DNA of 64,000 bases, from NCBI GenBank assembly GCA_017311185.1, contig JAESUZ010000346.1, positions 682,001 to 746,000 of the forward strand, written 5' to 3'. The translations under genes and the position numbers were made by a program. Every line of letters starts with the position of its first letter. The first letter of the stretch is position 1. The stretch is from Proteles cristata cristata. Its lineage: Eukaryota; Chordata; Mammalia; Carnivora; Hyaenidae. Shown here piece by piece: positions 21,690-32,400 of this stretch. The notes below the pieces were generated by a model that saw only the letters and a list, made by a program, of their open reading frames with translations, was not told where the DNA came from and made no database searches.

Positions 21690-21880
21690 CCCCCCGGCCC
21701 GGCCCTGGGACCCAGCTCCCCACGCCTCCCTCTAACACCTTCCGCACCACACAGTTACTGTCCTTCTGTGTGTCTGTGTCTCTGTACTGACCACGGAGCC
21801 CGTGAGGTCCCTGAGTCACCTCTACACCCCAGTGCCCGGCACGGGCTTGGCCCACAGCGGACTCTCGTTGGATGAATGAT
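21690..21880 (+). repeat. L2 3' end
   Basis: Ends GTGCCCGGCACGGGCTTGGC then GGACTCTCGTTGGATGAATG, the usual L2 3'-end order. Confidence 0.5.
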
Positions 21881-22540
21881 GAGGCGGGTGGCCAGCTGGG
21901 TCCACAGGGTTCTATGCCTCGCAGGGTCGCTGCCGGAGACTTCTCTGTTCCTTGGGCGGGGCCCCTCCGCTACACGCCATGCGGGCAGGGCTGCTGATGA
22001 CACCCGGGATGCCCAGGGTAGTAAGACCTCCAGGTAATAAAGCACCTTTTAGGAGAAGTATGCCCCGGAGGGACTGTGAGGCGGTTATGCTTGCTCACTC
22101 TCAGCTCCACCTGTGAGCAGCAAGCGTGTCCCCATCGGCCGGAAGCCAACGGTCTCACTGCAGAGATGGGACACGCGGCCGCCACAGGGATAGCGGGGGA
22201 ATGGGAGCGGGGACACATCTGGGTGAGTCACAGGATTGGCTCCACCAGGAAGGACCCCAGAGGCCTCCTGCCACAGGACGTGCGGCCGAAAGTGTAACAC
22301 AGGTGTTGACTCACCCGTGATTGCATCAAGCTGAAGCCTGAGACAGAACGTTCCGGGAGCTTTCCTTGTTTGTAAAGGAAGTCGAAACGCTCTGTTCTCC
22401 TGGGACAAGCAGGGGTGCTGTGGGTTCTGCAGGGACAACTGTGCTCCAGGGGACGCACCTCGGGTCCCTGCGGTCCGCTGGCCCAGCCGCAGGGAGGCAG
22501 GGCCGACCACATGGGGCTTCTGCACCAGGGGACGCCGGCT

Positions 22541-22643
22541 GCCAGCTCAGAGCCTGATGCGGGGCCCGAACCCATGAACTGTGAGATCATGACCTGAGCC
22601 GAAACCAGGAGTCGGACACTTAACTGAGCCACCCAGGCACCCC
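22541..22643 (-). repeat. Partial felid SINE
   Basis: The head half only, in reverse: GAACCCATGAACTGTGAGAT, ending GAGCCACCCAGGCACCCC. The tail half is missing. Confidence 0.8.
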
Positions 22644-22649
22644 TGAAAA

Positions 22650-23420
22650 CCCCATTCTCTGAAACCGATTCTGTAGCAAATGGGCTGGAGGAGGCAGGTA
22701 GGATGAAGGGCAGACAGATCCGGGGTCACGGCTGCAGGAGTCGGTGCTAACGGCCAGGAGCCAGAGTGTGGGCCCTACAGGGATGGAGAGTAGGGAGCTG
22801 GTGTCAGGGATGTGCAAGAGGGAGACCACACCCTGTACTGAAGGGGGCAGAGGGGTGGCCCCAGGTCCTGGCTGAGCTAGAGAGATGAAGGCACCATTTA
22901 CTGGGACGAAGGAAGACTGTGGGGAAGCAGGGAACAGCAGAGGCTCTATTTAGCATGTGATCTGTTTGAGAGGTCACTAAGGAGGCACTGGTGTCTGCAT
23001 TCTAGAAATCTCTGAAAACTTGGAAGAAGCCACACAGCACCCCAGGTGAGAGATGCAAGGTGATCGACCTGACAGAGACATGGCCAGCAGCCACCACCCT
23101 GCTAGGGGTGTGCAAAGTCCCTGTGGCCTGGAAGAGGGTCTGAGGCAAGGCGAGACAGCCCTAGGGGACATGGGAGGAAGTAGGGGTGCAAGAGGGCCTC
23201 CCCTCGACCACACTCACATTTACACAGAGCTCTGCAGCCTACAGCCACCTTCACATCCCTTGACCCTGACCTCAGAAACCCATCACCACCAGGTCACAAG
23301 CTGTGTCTTCCAGACCGAATGCCGGGACCTGTCCACAGGCCGGCACAGAACAAGGGCAAAGCCTGGAGGCTGGGGTCAGTGTGCCACCATGGCCAGCCAG
23401 GACGGGGCTCGGTCTCTCGG
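22650..23420. other. Intergenic, no feature recognised
   Basis: GC-rich sequence, no supported gene. Text near 22750-22960 is reminiscent of old dispersed repeats, but I could not place it. Confidence 0.35.
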
Positions 23421-23429
23421 AGGGGGCAG

Positions 23430-23530
23430 GAGCATGGGCTCCCAGCCCCATCCCTCTGTGCCTCAGTTTCCTCTGATGTAGAATAGAGTGCTTGAACCTT
23501 CCCAGAAGGCATGTGTGAGAGCCGGTGAGT
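23430..23530 (+). repeat. MIR-like fragment
   Basis: CTCTGTGCCTCAGTTTCCTC followed by TGATGTAGAATAGAGTGC. Confidence 0.45.
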
Positions 23531-23764
23531 TCTTAGCATAAAGAAAGGAGCAAAGCAGTCACGGTTATGCAAGGTCATGTCTGGGCCTCGTGGGCAAAGG
23601 AAGAATGGATACATTGACCTGCAAACAGGAAGGGAGAAGCAAGACCCACTAACTAGGCCACCAGCTACGTGCCACCTACTGGAGTATGAGGTTGACCTGC
23701 TTAGTATATTCAGATTGTGCTCTTTGCTCTCTTCCCGGATCCCATGAACTCAGGGGGCAGAGGG

Positions 23765-24265
23765 TATGGACTGGGGTTCATTTTTGCTGCATAGTAAATC
23801 ACTACAAGTTCACAGCTGGGAACAAGGAATATTTACTGCCTCATGGTTTCTAAACCTGGGAGAGGCTGAGCTGAGGGGTTCTGGTTCATGGTCCCTCCTG
23901 AACTTGTCGTCTGGTCCCCGGCCTAGGGCTGCTGTTCCCCAAGGCCGGTCAGGGGCTGGGGCTTGATGTCCAGGTTCATTCGCTGTTCTTCAAAAAGTGG
24001 ATCTGTTCGCAAGGCTGCATAGACATGGCTTCCCATGGGGAGGGGTGTGTGTGAGAGAGAGAGAGACAGACAGACAGAGAATGCAGGACAAAAGCAGCTG
24101 TCTTTTTATGACCCAGTCTCAGAAATGACACCCCCACCCCTTCTGCCAATTCTCCGTATTAGAAGCAAGTCACTCCCTCAGTCCAACCCAAGGACAGGGT
24201 AATTACGCTTTGAGTCTTGAAGGGAGCATTATCAGGGGAATTGAGGACACATCTTTAGGGTGACC
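23765..24265 (-). repeat. Interspersed repeat, LTR-like, family unresolved
   Basis: Antisense-like text CAAGGAATATTTACTGCCTC, CATGGTTTCTAAACCTGGGA and later GTCTCAGAAATGACACCCCC resembles a common mammalian LTR family. A GA-rich microsatellite lies at about 24045-24080. Confidence 0.4.
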
Positions 24266-24279
24266 AGTACTGAGACCCC

Positions 24280-26005
24280 AGAACCCGGCAGAGTAACCCC
24301 CCTCTGCGGCAGGACTGACTGATGACCGCACCAGTGAACAGGTGCGTGAGGAGGGTGCTCCTACCTCGCTCGACCCAGGGGAAGGGCGTGTGGCTCGGAA
24401 AGCTTAGTGTGCATGAGGGTGTGGGTGGCAGGTGGGGGACCGGGCTGCTCTGACCCCAGAGTCCTTGTTCACCGGGGATTCTCAGCCACCACCCGTAACG
24501 GGGAAGGCAAGGCTGCAATGAAAACCGATGATGGCGAGCACCCCCCTCGTCACAGAGACAGGAGGAGCAAGAGCCGACTGGGCAGCTGGCACAGCAGAGG
24601 CAGGAATTCTCCCTGCTTGCCACATACCCCCGTGGGGACCTGGAGATTCACGGGGGCACAGCCAGGGACAGCCAGGGACAAAGCCAGGGTGGCTGCAAAC
24701 AGGCCTCAGAGCTGCAGCCCACATCTCCCCAGCGGCGCACAAATCCAGGTCAGTGTAAACACGGGGTGGAGAGCAGCAGCCAGGCGTCTGTCTGTACTTT
24801 TCCAGCCCGAGCGGAGTCCACCCCGCCCTCCCCCCCAGCCTGTAAGAGAGAAGGCAGGACCCACTCTGGGGCTTGGGACGTTACTAGTATTCCATTTCTT
24901 CCTCCTACGAATTCTTTAAGGAGCTACAATTGACTAGAGAGGTTCAGAGAGGTGAAGTAACTAGCCTAACGTCACCCAGCCAAAACATGGTGACAGAGGC
25001 CCTTCCCGTGAGCGCCGCCTCTCCGGCTCCAGGAAGATGCTTTCTAGAAGAAACGGGTATTTGTCCCTCCTGGCATCGCTTCCTCTGCGGATGTGGGACA
25101 CCCTCGGATTCCTACCATCGAGACCCGTCGAGCCCCAGAAGTATACACTTTCCCATCTGCAGCCCCAGCCACATGGGGACAACTCGTTTTCCCACGGTTA
25201 TGTGTACCCCCCTTGCGCCAAGGCGGCTGTCAGGGATCAGAAGCAATGCCGTGAAGGCAGAAACTATGGGAGGCAGTAAACAGCATCACAGGGGCCCAGC
25301 TTGCAAGCCCTGACCGACTCTGTATGTGGCCAGGGACAGAAAGAGTGACTGTCCCGCAGATGCAGCACCTCCCAGCCTCAGGGTGGGGGCTGGGCACTCC
25401 ATGCAGAACTTCCACATCGAGGCAGGTGCCGCAGGCACAGCCGCGCGGGCCCCAAAGCCTAGTGCCACTTCCGGCCTCTGCCTGTCTCTACTCTGAACTT
25501 CCGGGTTTCCCGAGCCCTGGAAGTTGGCTCCGGGAGACCTTGCCCCTGACCCCACTGGCTTCCCTCGGGCTGCTCGCCTGGGTCCATTTCAAGTCTGAGA
25601 AACGCACTCAACCTCAGTCACAGGTGGGAGGTGGTGACACACAGGGACAGAGCTCCCATCCAGCTGGGACCCCACCCCCATAAAGGGGGGCGCCTTCCCG
25701 ACACAGCTCCAAAGACAAGCAGTGCCTTAGAGACATAGCAGCCCCAACAATTATTCTCCTATGATTGGATCTTCCCTCATATGGTCAAGGATGGAAACGC
25801 TTCTCTCTTTCTTTCTTTTTTGGAGCACGGGAGGGGAAGAGAGAGCCCGGGTCAGGCATTGGGCTGGTTTTGCCCAAGCTCCGCCAGCTGCATCTCTTAA
25901 CAGCTAGGGGTCCTTGGGCAAGTCGTAAGACGAGATGTTAGAATTCTTCCTCTCCCCCAAACCCACCTTTCTGGAGGCTGGCACAGACCCAGGCTTGGTG
26001 ACAAG
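24280..26005. other. Intergenic, no feature recognised
   Basis: GC-rich stretch without exon-like blocks. A weak MIR-like piece (GAGAGGTGAAGTAACTAGCC) lies near 24940. CAGCCAGGGACAG repeats occur at about 24657-24685. Confidence 0.4.
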
Positions 26006-26027
26006 GCTTAAGATGATAAAGGGACAG

Positions 26028-26220
26028 GGGCACCTGGGTGGCTCAGTCAGTTAAGCATCTGATCTCCCCGTTCACAAGTTCGAGCCCCGCGTCGGGCTCT
26101 GTACTGACAGCTCAGAGCCTGGAGCCTGCTTCGGATTCTGTGTCCCCCTCTCTCTCTGCTCCTTTCCCACTCCCACCCTGTCTTTCTCTCTCTCTTTCTC
26201 AAAAATAAATAAAAAACAAA
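26028..26220 (+). repeat. Felid SINE
   Basis: Forward copy GGGCACCTGGGTGGCTCAGT to the A-rich tail. Target-site duplications are GATGATAAAGGGACAG (before) and GATGATATAAGGACAG (26221-26236). Confidence 0.92.
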
Positions 26221-26449
26221 GATGATATAAGGACAGAGATCCTTGTCAACATGATGAGGTCCGGGAGCTGTACAAAGAGGCGGTCAGTGCTGGCAGCAGC
26301 GGGCACGGTCATCTAGTGGACGTTCCGTCTGTGGAAGAGGCAGGATCCACGGCCCCACCCAGGGTGTCGCCCAATGGCACTGAGCCAGTGAATCTCAGGT
26401 CTGGGGGAGCAAGCAGGGGGGTTTGGGGGGACTGAGGGGCCATGGGGGC

Positions 26450-26655
26450 AAGAAAGAGAAGGAAAGAAGAGAGAGAAGTTTCCAGTGGGGAAGGGCTCCA
26501 CTGCAGTTGCTGGGGAGTGGAAGGTGGAGGAAGAGGAAGGGGAGGGGGAGGGGGAGGGGGGAGGGGGAAGGGGAGGAGGGTGAAGAGGGGGAGCAAGAGG
26601 GGGAGGAGGAGGACCCCGCAAACAGACACCAGGAAAGGCAGAGCAACAAGACAGA
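26450..26655 (+). repeat. Polypurine GA-rich tract with G-quadruplex motif
   Basis: Almost pure purine on the + strand, with a core of GGGGAGGGGGAGGGGGAGG at about 26538-26580. Confidence 0.9.
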
Positions 26656-26658
26656 AGG

Positions 26659-26865
26659 AGCCTGGTTAAGCATCAGTCAGCTAAGCATCTGACTTCAGCT
26701 CAGGTCTCATCTCGTGGTCTGGGAGTTCGAGCCCCGCGTCAGGCTCTGTGCTGACAGCTCAGAGCCTGGAGCCTGCTTCAGATTCTGTGTCTCCCTCTCT
26801 CTCTGCCCCTCTTGCTCTCAAAAATAAAATAAAATAAAAACATAAAACAAATTTTCAAAATATGG
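26659..26865 (+). repeat. Felid SINE with altered head
   Basis: Forward copy. The head is rearranged (GGTTAAGCATCAGTCAGCTA), the body is intact (GAGTTCGAGCCCCGCGTCAG) and the tail is AAAATAAAATAAAATAAAAA. Confidence 0.88.
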
Positions 26866-27064
26866 CTTTGTGTATGAAGATTCCCATCACTTACATACAC
26901 AGATCCAAGAAAATGACCTTATGAAACAAATACAACAAAATGGTAGCCGGGTGATGTAATTCGCAGAGAGGGAGGATTTTCCCGTGCCTTCTCTCTATTT
27001 CCTAGGTTTTCACAGGTTCCTCAATGAATATTTCATAAAAGATAACAATGAAAACGGAGAGCTG

Positions 27065-27091
27065 GTGTGTGTGTGTGTGTGTGTGTGTGTT
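27065..27091 (+). repeat. (GT)n microsatellite
   Basis: About 13 uninterrupted GT units upstream of the inferred SERPINA3 promoter. Confidence 0.95.
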
Positions 27092-27179
27092 GAAAGAAAC
27101 AGGTTAGGAGCTGTTCCGGTAGCTGGATTATTCCAGTAGATCTAATAAACGCATGTTACCAGAAATGATTATTTGACCA

Positions 27180-27284
27180 GTCCAGTCTAAAAACGGAACG
27201 CTTGGGCGTCCCTGCCAACATTTCCCAAGCGAGGGGAGGAGTTCGTCGTGGGGATAAATACGTGTCGGCCCCCGCGAGAATCCA
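27180..27284 (+). promoter_or_regulatory. Probable SERPINA3 core promoter with TATA-like box
   Basis: A TATA-like GATAAATA lies at 27253-27260, roughly 25-30 bases before the inferred start of the untranslated exon. A TTTCCCAAG element at about 27221 resembles half of a STAT site. SERPINA3 is known to respond to IL-6/STAT3 signalling, so such a site would fit, but its use here is inference. A (GT)n tract lies about 90 bases further upstream. Confidence 0.45.
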
Positions 27285-27341
27285 GCGGCCCGGCCAGGCA
27301 GCGGTGTGGGGATCCCCTGACCGCATCCAGCGCAGGGACAG
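27285..27341 (+). other. SERPINA3: Probable SERPINA3 untranslated first exon
   Basis: The stretch ends GCATCCAGCGCAGGGACAG followed by a GTAATC donor at 27342. It resembles the end of the human SERPINA3 5' UTR as I recall it (an ACATCCAGC... segment just before the exon-2 AGTTGAG sequence). Here exon 2 likewise begins AGTTGAGGATAGACGG after its acceptor. The transcription start is placed about 25-30 bases after the TATA-like box and is approximate. Confidence 0.6.
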
Positions 27342-28339
27342 GTAATCCAGGACGCTGTGCATGCTGGGGGCAAAGGAACCCATTTTTCTAGGATGGCTCC
27401 AGGCCAATGCCTGGGAGGCGGGAGGGAGCCAGGAGGAGGTGTGCCAGAGCCCTGGGACAGGCCCCGAATGCGGCACCCTCTGAGGACCAGTCTTCCTTCT
27501 GGGCCTGGGTTTTCACACCCGCAAAGGGGTGGACGAAGCACAAGGGCTCCTGTGTGTTTCTGCCTCCAAACGTTTGGATTCTGACTCTCGCCACTGGGTA
27601 CCCCCATTCACGGGACCGTCGGGACCACGATCCCCCCGAGGGGCACAAGCAGCTGCCCCTTGTCTGGCACAGGGCACTGCCCTCGCAGCGTGGCGCAGAC
27701 AGAACTGTTGCGCGGGGTCCCTCTGGGCAGAGGCCATGGGGTCCCCATGGCGGCTGTTTCGTGGCTCCTCTCCCCTCCAGGGTCAAACAGACAGGCAGGC
27801 TGTACCTGTCCAGCAGCCGAAAAGACGGTTCAGAAACAGCCAGGCTGCTAACTTGCCCAAACAAAGTTCTTTTTCTCCAGAAATAATTCCGGGGATGGGG
27901 GGCATTTTTAACTCTTCCAAAAAATGGTTGCATCAGCTAGAGAGTAAACAAAATGTTGAGCCAGTTGAACTAAGGGTGTTTCCAGGGCCTCCTGATGGAA
28001 AGGGGCTCAATTCCCTCCTCTGCCGCCCCTCCCTCTCCTCCCCTTCCTCTCCTCTCCTCCCTCTCTTCCCCGCCCCACTTCCCCTCTCCCTCTCAGAAGC
28101 TGCCCCTTTCTCCTCTGGACTCTGGGACTGAGTAGAGGAAGGTAAATAATCCTGTTTGCCGTGGTCACCGGCCTTGAACTCAGCCCCTCGTTGATCCTTC
28201 CCGCAACGGCTCCATCCCTTCTCCCCGTGGGATCGTGGGATCGTAGCTCTGGCTTGGCTGGTCGTTTCAGAGACAGGGTGGCATGTGGGAGGAGGTACAC
28301 CTGCTACGAGCCGGGCCCCTCCACCGTGTCGCTCACGTG

Positions 28340-28480
28340 AGCTACTCGCCGAGTTGCGGAGAAATGGGAACTGAGGCTCAGAGAGGGTCAGTCACTTGCT
28401 TGTTACCACACAGCAAGGGCACGTGACCAAAATGAAATCCTAGTCCAGGTCTCTGTGGCTCCAAAGCCCACACTGCTGTC
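28340..28480 (-). repeat. MIR (reverse) in SERPINA3 intron 1
   Basis: Antisense MIR: GGAACTGAGGCTCAGAGAGG, then CACTTGCTTGTTACCACACA. Confidence 0.65.
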
Positions 28481-28519
28481 TCCCCACCAGGCGTAGCGAG
28501 CCAGGCAAACCAGCCTCCT

Positions 28520-28700
28520 CACCCTGCTCCTCCCTTTGCTTGCTGTGTGACTGCGGGCAAGCCCCTTCACCTCTCTGTGCCCAGGTTTTCCCCTGGGGAA
28601 AATGGCAGCAATTATAGTACTTACCTCAAATGTAATGTAACTGTGTGTGTCGGTTGTACGGGAAGTGCCTACCCGTGGAAGGTCACCAAGCTTACAGAGG
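28520..28700 (+). repeat. MIR in SERPINA3 intron 1
   Basis: MIR: TGCTGTGTGACTGCGGGCAA, CTTCACCTCTCTGTGCCCAG, GAAAATGGCAGCAATTATAG. It lies next to the reverse MIR and ends within 100 bases of the coding exon acceptor. Confidence 0.65.
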
Positions 28701-28792
28701 TGGAGACTAGCACACAGGCCACATGGGGGACAGTGGGAGGCGGTCGGGACACCAGGTGGCCCTCCAAGACTTAAAAGAGCTTTGTTTTACAG

Positions 28793-29446
28793 AGTTGAGG
28801 ATAGACGGAATGTCACCCCTCTTGGCTTTGGCGCTCCTGGTGGTGGGACTCTGGCCCACTGGCCACTGCCTCCTGGGGGGCACGCTTGCCCCAGAGATAG
28901 TCACCCAGGAGGCCCAACACACCAGGACGCCTGTGGACAGCCTCCAGTTAGCCTCCAGCAACATCGACTTCACCATCAGCCTCTACAAGCAGCTGGCTTC
29001 GAAGACCCCCACTAAGAATGTCGTCTTCTCACCCCTGAGCATTTCCATCTCCTTGGCTTTCCTCTCCCTGGGGGCCCGTGACACCACCCTCACGGAGATC
29101 CTCGAAGGCCTCAAGTTCAACCTCACAGAGACCCCTGACACGGAAGTCCACCGGGGCTTCCAGCACCTGCTGCGGACCCTCAGCCAGCCCAGCGCCGAGT
29201 GGCAGCTGAGTGTGGGCAATGCCATGTTTGTCAGCGAGAAGCTGCAGCTGCTGGAGAAGTTCAGGGACGACGCCAGGGCACTCTACGCCTCCGAGGCCTT
29301 CCCCACCAACTTCCAGGACTCAGCTGCTGCCGAGAGGCTCATCAACGACTACGTGAAGAATAGGACCCAGGGGAAAATTGTGCAGTTGGTCAAGGACCTT
29401 GACCTGCACACAGCGATGGTCCTGGTGAACTACATCTTCCTTAAAG
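28793..29446 (+). CDS. SERPINA3: SERPINA3 first coding exon
   Basis: The acceptor is TTTGTTTTACAG at 28792 and the donor G|GTGAGT at 29447. The first 17 bases are 5' UTR. Coding from 28810 gives the signal peptide, helices A to F and strand s3A, ending VLVNYIFLK in phase 1. An upstream in-frame ATG at 28723 lies in the intron and is not the start. Confidence 0.93.
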
Positions 29447-32400
29447 GTGAGTGCCCGGCTCAGGGTTTGGAAGGAAACAGGGCCTCTCATTCTGTTTCTT
29501 CAAGTCCATTTCTGGCCCAGAGTAGTAAACTGTGTTATTAGGGAGACCGACATACAGCAGGTGCCCTTGGTCCCCGGGGTGGCAGAGGGAGGAGGCAGGG
29601 CACCAAGATCCCACCCTGCCCGTCTTAAGCGGTGTGCCCATCTTAAACGGTGTCTTCTCTAAAGGTTGTCTGAATGACACTTTGTCATTGTAGGCTGTTA
29701 ACTGCTGAGGGGCCCAGGAACCCTTTGGCTGAGTCAGAGTCACACTTGCCTGGTTACCAGGAGGAAGGGGCTGCCCTTTCAAATCGCTCTTGGGTGGGCG
29801 GGAACTTCAGCTTTATCCCCGAAGAGACGCCTCTGGACATGCTAAGAAAGCCCTCTGCAAGGGCCACACCCATGAGACCATTCTGACCTGGGCTCCGTCT
29901 TGCCCAAGGGCTCAGCCTCTGGGGGGTCCCAGCCCCAATGGGGGCTATGAACGCCTCTAAGGAGCGTGGTCAATCCAGGTTCTGCAATCATGCTCCCCAT
30001 AAGCTTTTCTTTTAAGTGTATTTATTTATTTGGGGAGAGAGAGACAGAGCAGGGAGGGGCAGAGAGAGGGAGACAGGGAAGCCCAAGCAGGTTCTGCACT
30101 GTCAGTGTGGAGCCCGAAGCAGGGCTCGAACTCACGAACTGTGTGATCGTGATCTGAGATGAAACCAAGAGCCAGCTGATATTTTTTTTAATTTTTTTTA
30201 ATGTTTTATTTATTTTTAGGAGAGAGAGAGAGATAGACAGACAGCGTGAGCAGGGGAGGGTCAGAGAGAGAGGGAATCACAGAATGAAACAGGCTCCAGG
30301 CTGTGAGCTGGCAGTCAGCACAGAGCCCGACGCGGGGCTCGAACCCACGAACCGCGAGATCATGACCTAAGCGAAAGTCAGTCGCTTAACCGGCTAAGCC
30401 ACCCAGGGGCCCCAAGAGCCAGCTGATTTAAGAGCCAGTTGCTTAACCGACTGAGCCACCGGGGCACCCAGAGCCCCTGCGATCTCGAGGGTGGTAGCGG
30501 CAGGGTCACCGTTCTGGGAAGTGCCCTGGGGGGAGGGCACTACCCGAGGCAGGACCCACTCCCCGATTCTAGTTGGTCCAGTGCCCCCACCCCATGGGTA
30601 GAAACTCCACAAACGCAGACCTCAGCCCGTAAGTTGGGAAGAGACGGAGGGAGAGCAGACAGGGTCTGCCTTGCGGTGCTGCAGTCCCCACAGGGCCAAA
30701 ACACAGCCAGAGACCCAAAGACCGATCAGGGAGTCAGGGAGCCATCAGGTGTCTCAGAGAGAGGAGCTGTGTGGAGACACCGAGAGCCGCACGGGGCTTC
30801 TGCTGCGTCCTGGGTCTGGGACCCTACCGGCCGGGTTTGCACGGCTGAGTCCGGGTTTGCAGCTGCAAGTGGAGACGTGGAACCAGATTTCTCTGTAAAA
30901 CGAATCCGAGCAGGATGAGCCCTATTCGTTCTTTGTGTGTTTCCTGTGTTTTCCCCTCCTACCACCCTGCCCTGTCCGAGGGTTTTCTCCTCCAAATTCT
31001 CCTTCCCAGGGATATACCAGCCTGCGGTGGGGGGGGATTGGGGGGGGCTTTCCCTTCCTCTGCGGCTTCTAACAAAGAAGGGCAGGGGGGGGGAGGGGAG
31101 GGAAGGAGGTGGAAGGGAGAGGAAGTGGAGAGGAGTGGGTGAGGGGATGAAGGAGGGGAGAAGGGGGAGGAGGGAGGGGGGAGGACAGAGGAGGAGGGGG
31201 GAGGGGGAAGGGGGAGGGAGGAAAGGAGTTGGCTCACTTTCCCAGCAAAGGATCTCCCACCCACCCCACCCAGTGCTCCAGTCCTCCTGAGGATAGGGAC
31301 CTGTGCCCTCTCCTTGGCTGACTCCCCCCTGCCCTCACATTCCCATTTTGCCCCTTGTTTCAGCCCATTGGACGAGGCTGTGGGTGTGTGCCGACATCCC
31401 TGCAATGCCGATGACTGGGTGGCCAACTAGTGGTTACTAGCACTGTCCCTTTTAGGGGGTCCGGGGCTTCCCATCCCTCCCCCTGCTGCAGTCTCCTGCG
31501 GCGCTCCCGGGCCCCTCACCCCTCTCTCCCTGACCCCCTGCCCCTCTCTCTCTGCACCTGCTATTCCCGAATTCCTGCAGGTCTCTCGCTTACCACAATT
31601 AACCAGATCTTTGTTCCACAGCGCGTTCCCAGTCCAGACCCGTGGGACTCACCCTATCTCCGGTGGCCCGCCCACTTGCCAAGGTGCCCCTGAGCCAAGG
31701 CAGGGCCGCCCCTAAGAGGCCAGTGGGGTGCCTGTTGGGGCGCCGAGGGTCTTCAGCAGCCAGGGAGCCCGGACAGAGAAGGGGTGGGAACAGGGCAGCC
31801 CTGTATTCACAGAGTTCTCTGACCTTCAGCCAAATGGAAGACGCCCTTCGACCCCCGGGATACTTTCAAGTCAAAGTTCCACGTGACCAAGAGGAGGCAG
31901 GTGAATGTGCCCATGATGAGCCTCGAGGACGTGAGGCTGCCCTACTTCCGGGACAGGCTGCTGAACTGCACGGTGGTGGAGCTCCGCTACACGAGCAACG
32001 ACAGCGCCCTCTTCGTTCTCCCCGACGAGGGCACGATGGAGGCCTTGGAGGCCGTGCTGTTCCCAGAGATGCTGAGAAGCTGGAGAGACTCACTGCGGAT
32101 GAGGTGACCGTCCCCCCTTCCTCCTCGGCCACGCTCCCCGACTCCTGTGTGCCCCCAGCACACAGGGCCTCCCTAATGTCCGGGGCCGGGGCTGCAGTGC
32201 GGGGAGAACCCTCCCAACACGGCGGGGGCTTGGGATTACCTTGCCCTTGACCCCTTAATTCCTCCATCACACAGGTTAACTGAGCAGCTATGATGGGCCA
32301 GGCACTAATTGAGACCCTGAGGGTATGTCAGCAAGTAAAACATAGATCCCCTCCCCCCATGGAGTTTACTTCGTAACTGGAAAGTGAGAAAATGAAGAAA

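Noticed and set aside
26028..26220. tRNA-like sequence in the SINE heads, which could be taken for a tRNA gene.
   Set aside because: The heads have the tRNA-derived A/B-box region but are followed by the SINE body and A-rich tail, and lie between target-site duplications. They are SINEs, not tRNA genes.
28723..28809. In-frame upstream ATG that would extend SERPINA3 by 29 residues.
   Set aside because: It lies before the acceptor at 28792, so it is intronic. The signal peptide starts at the ATG at 28810.
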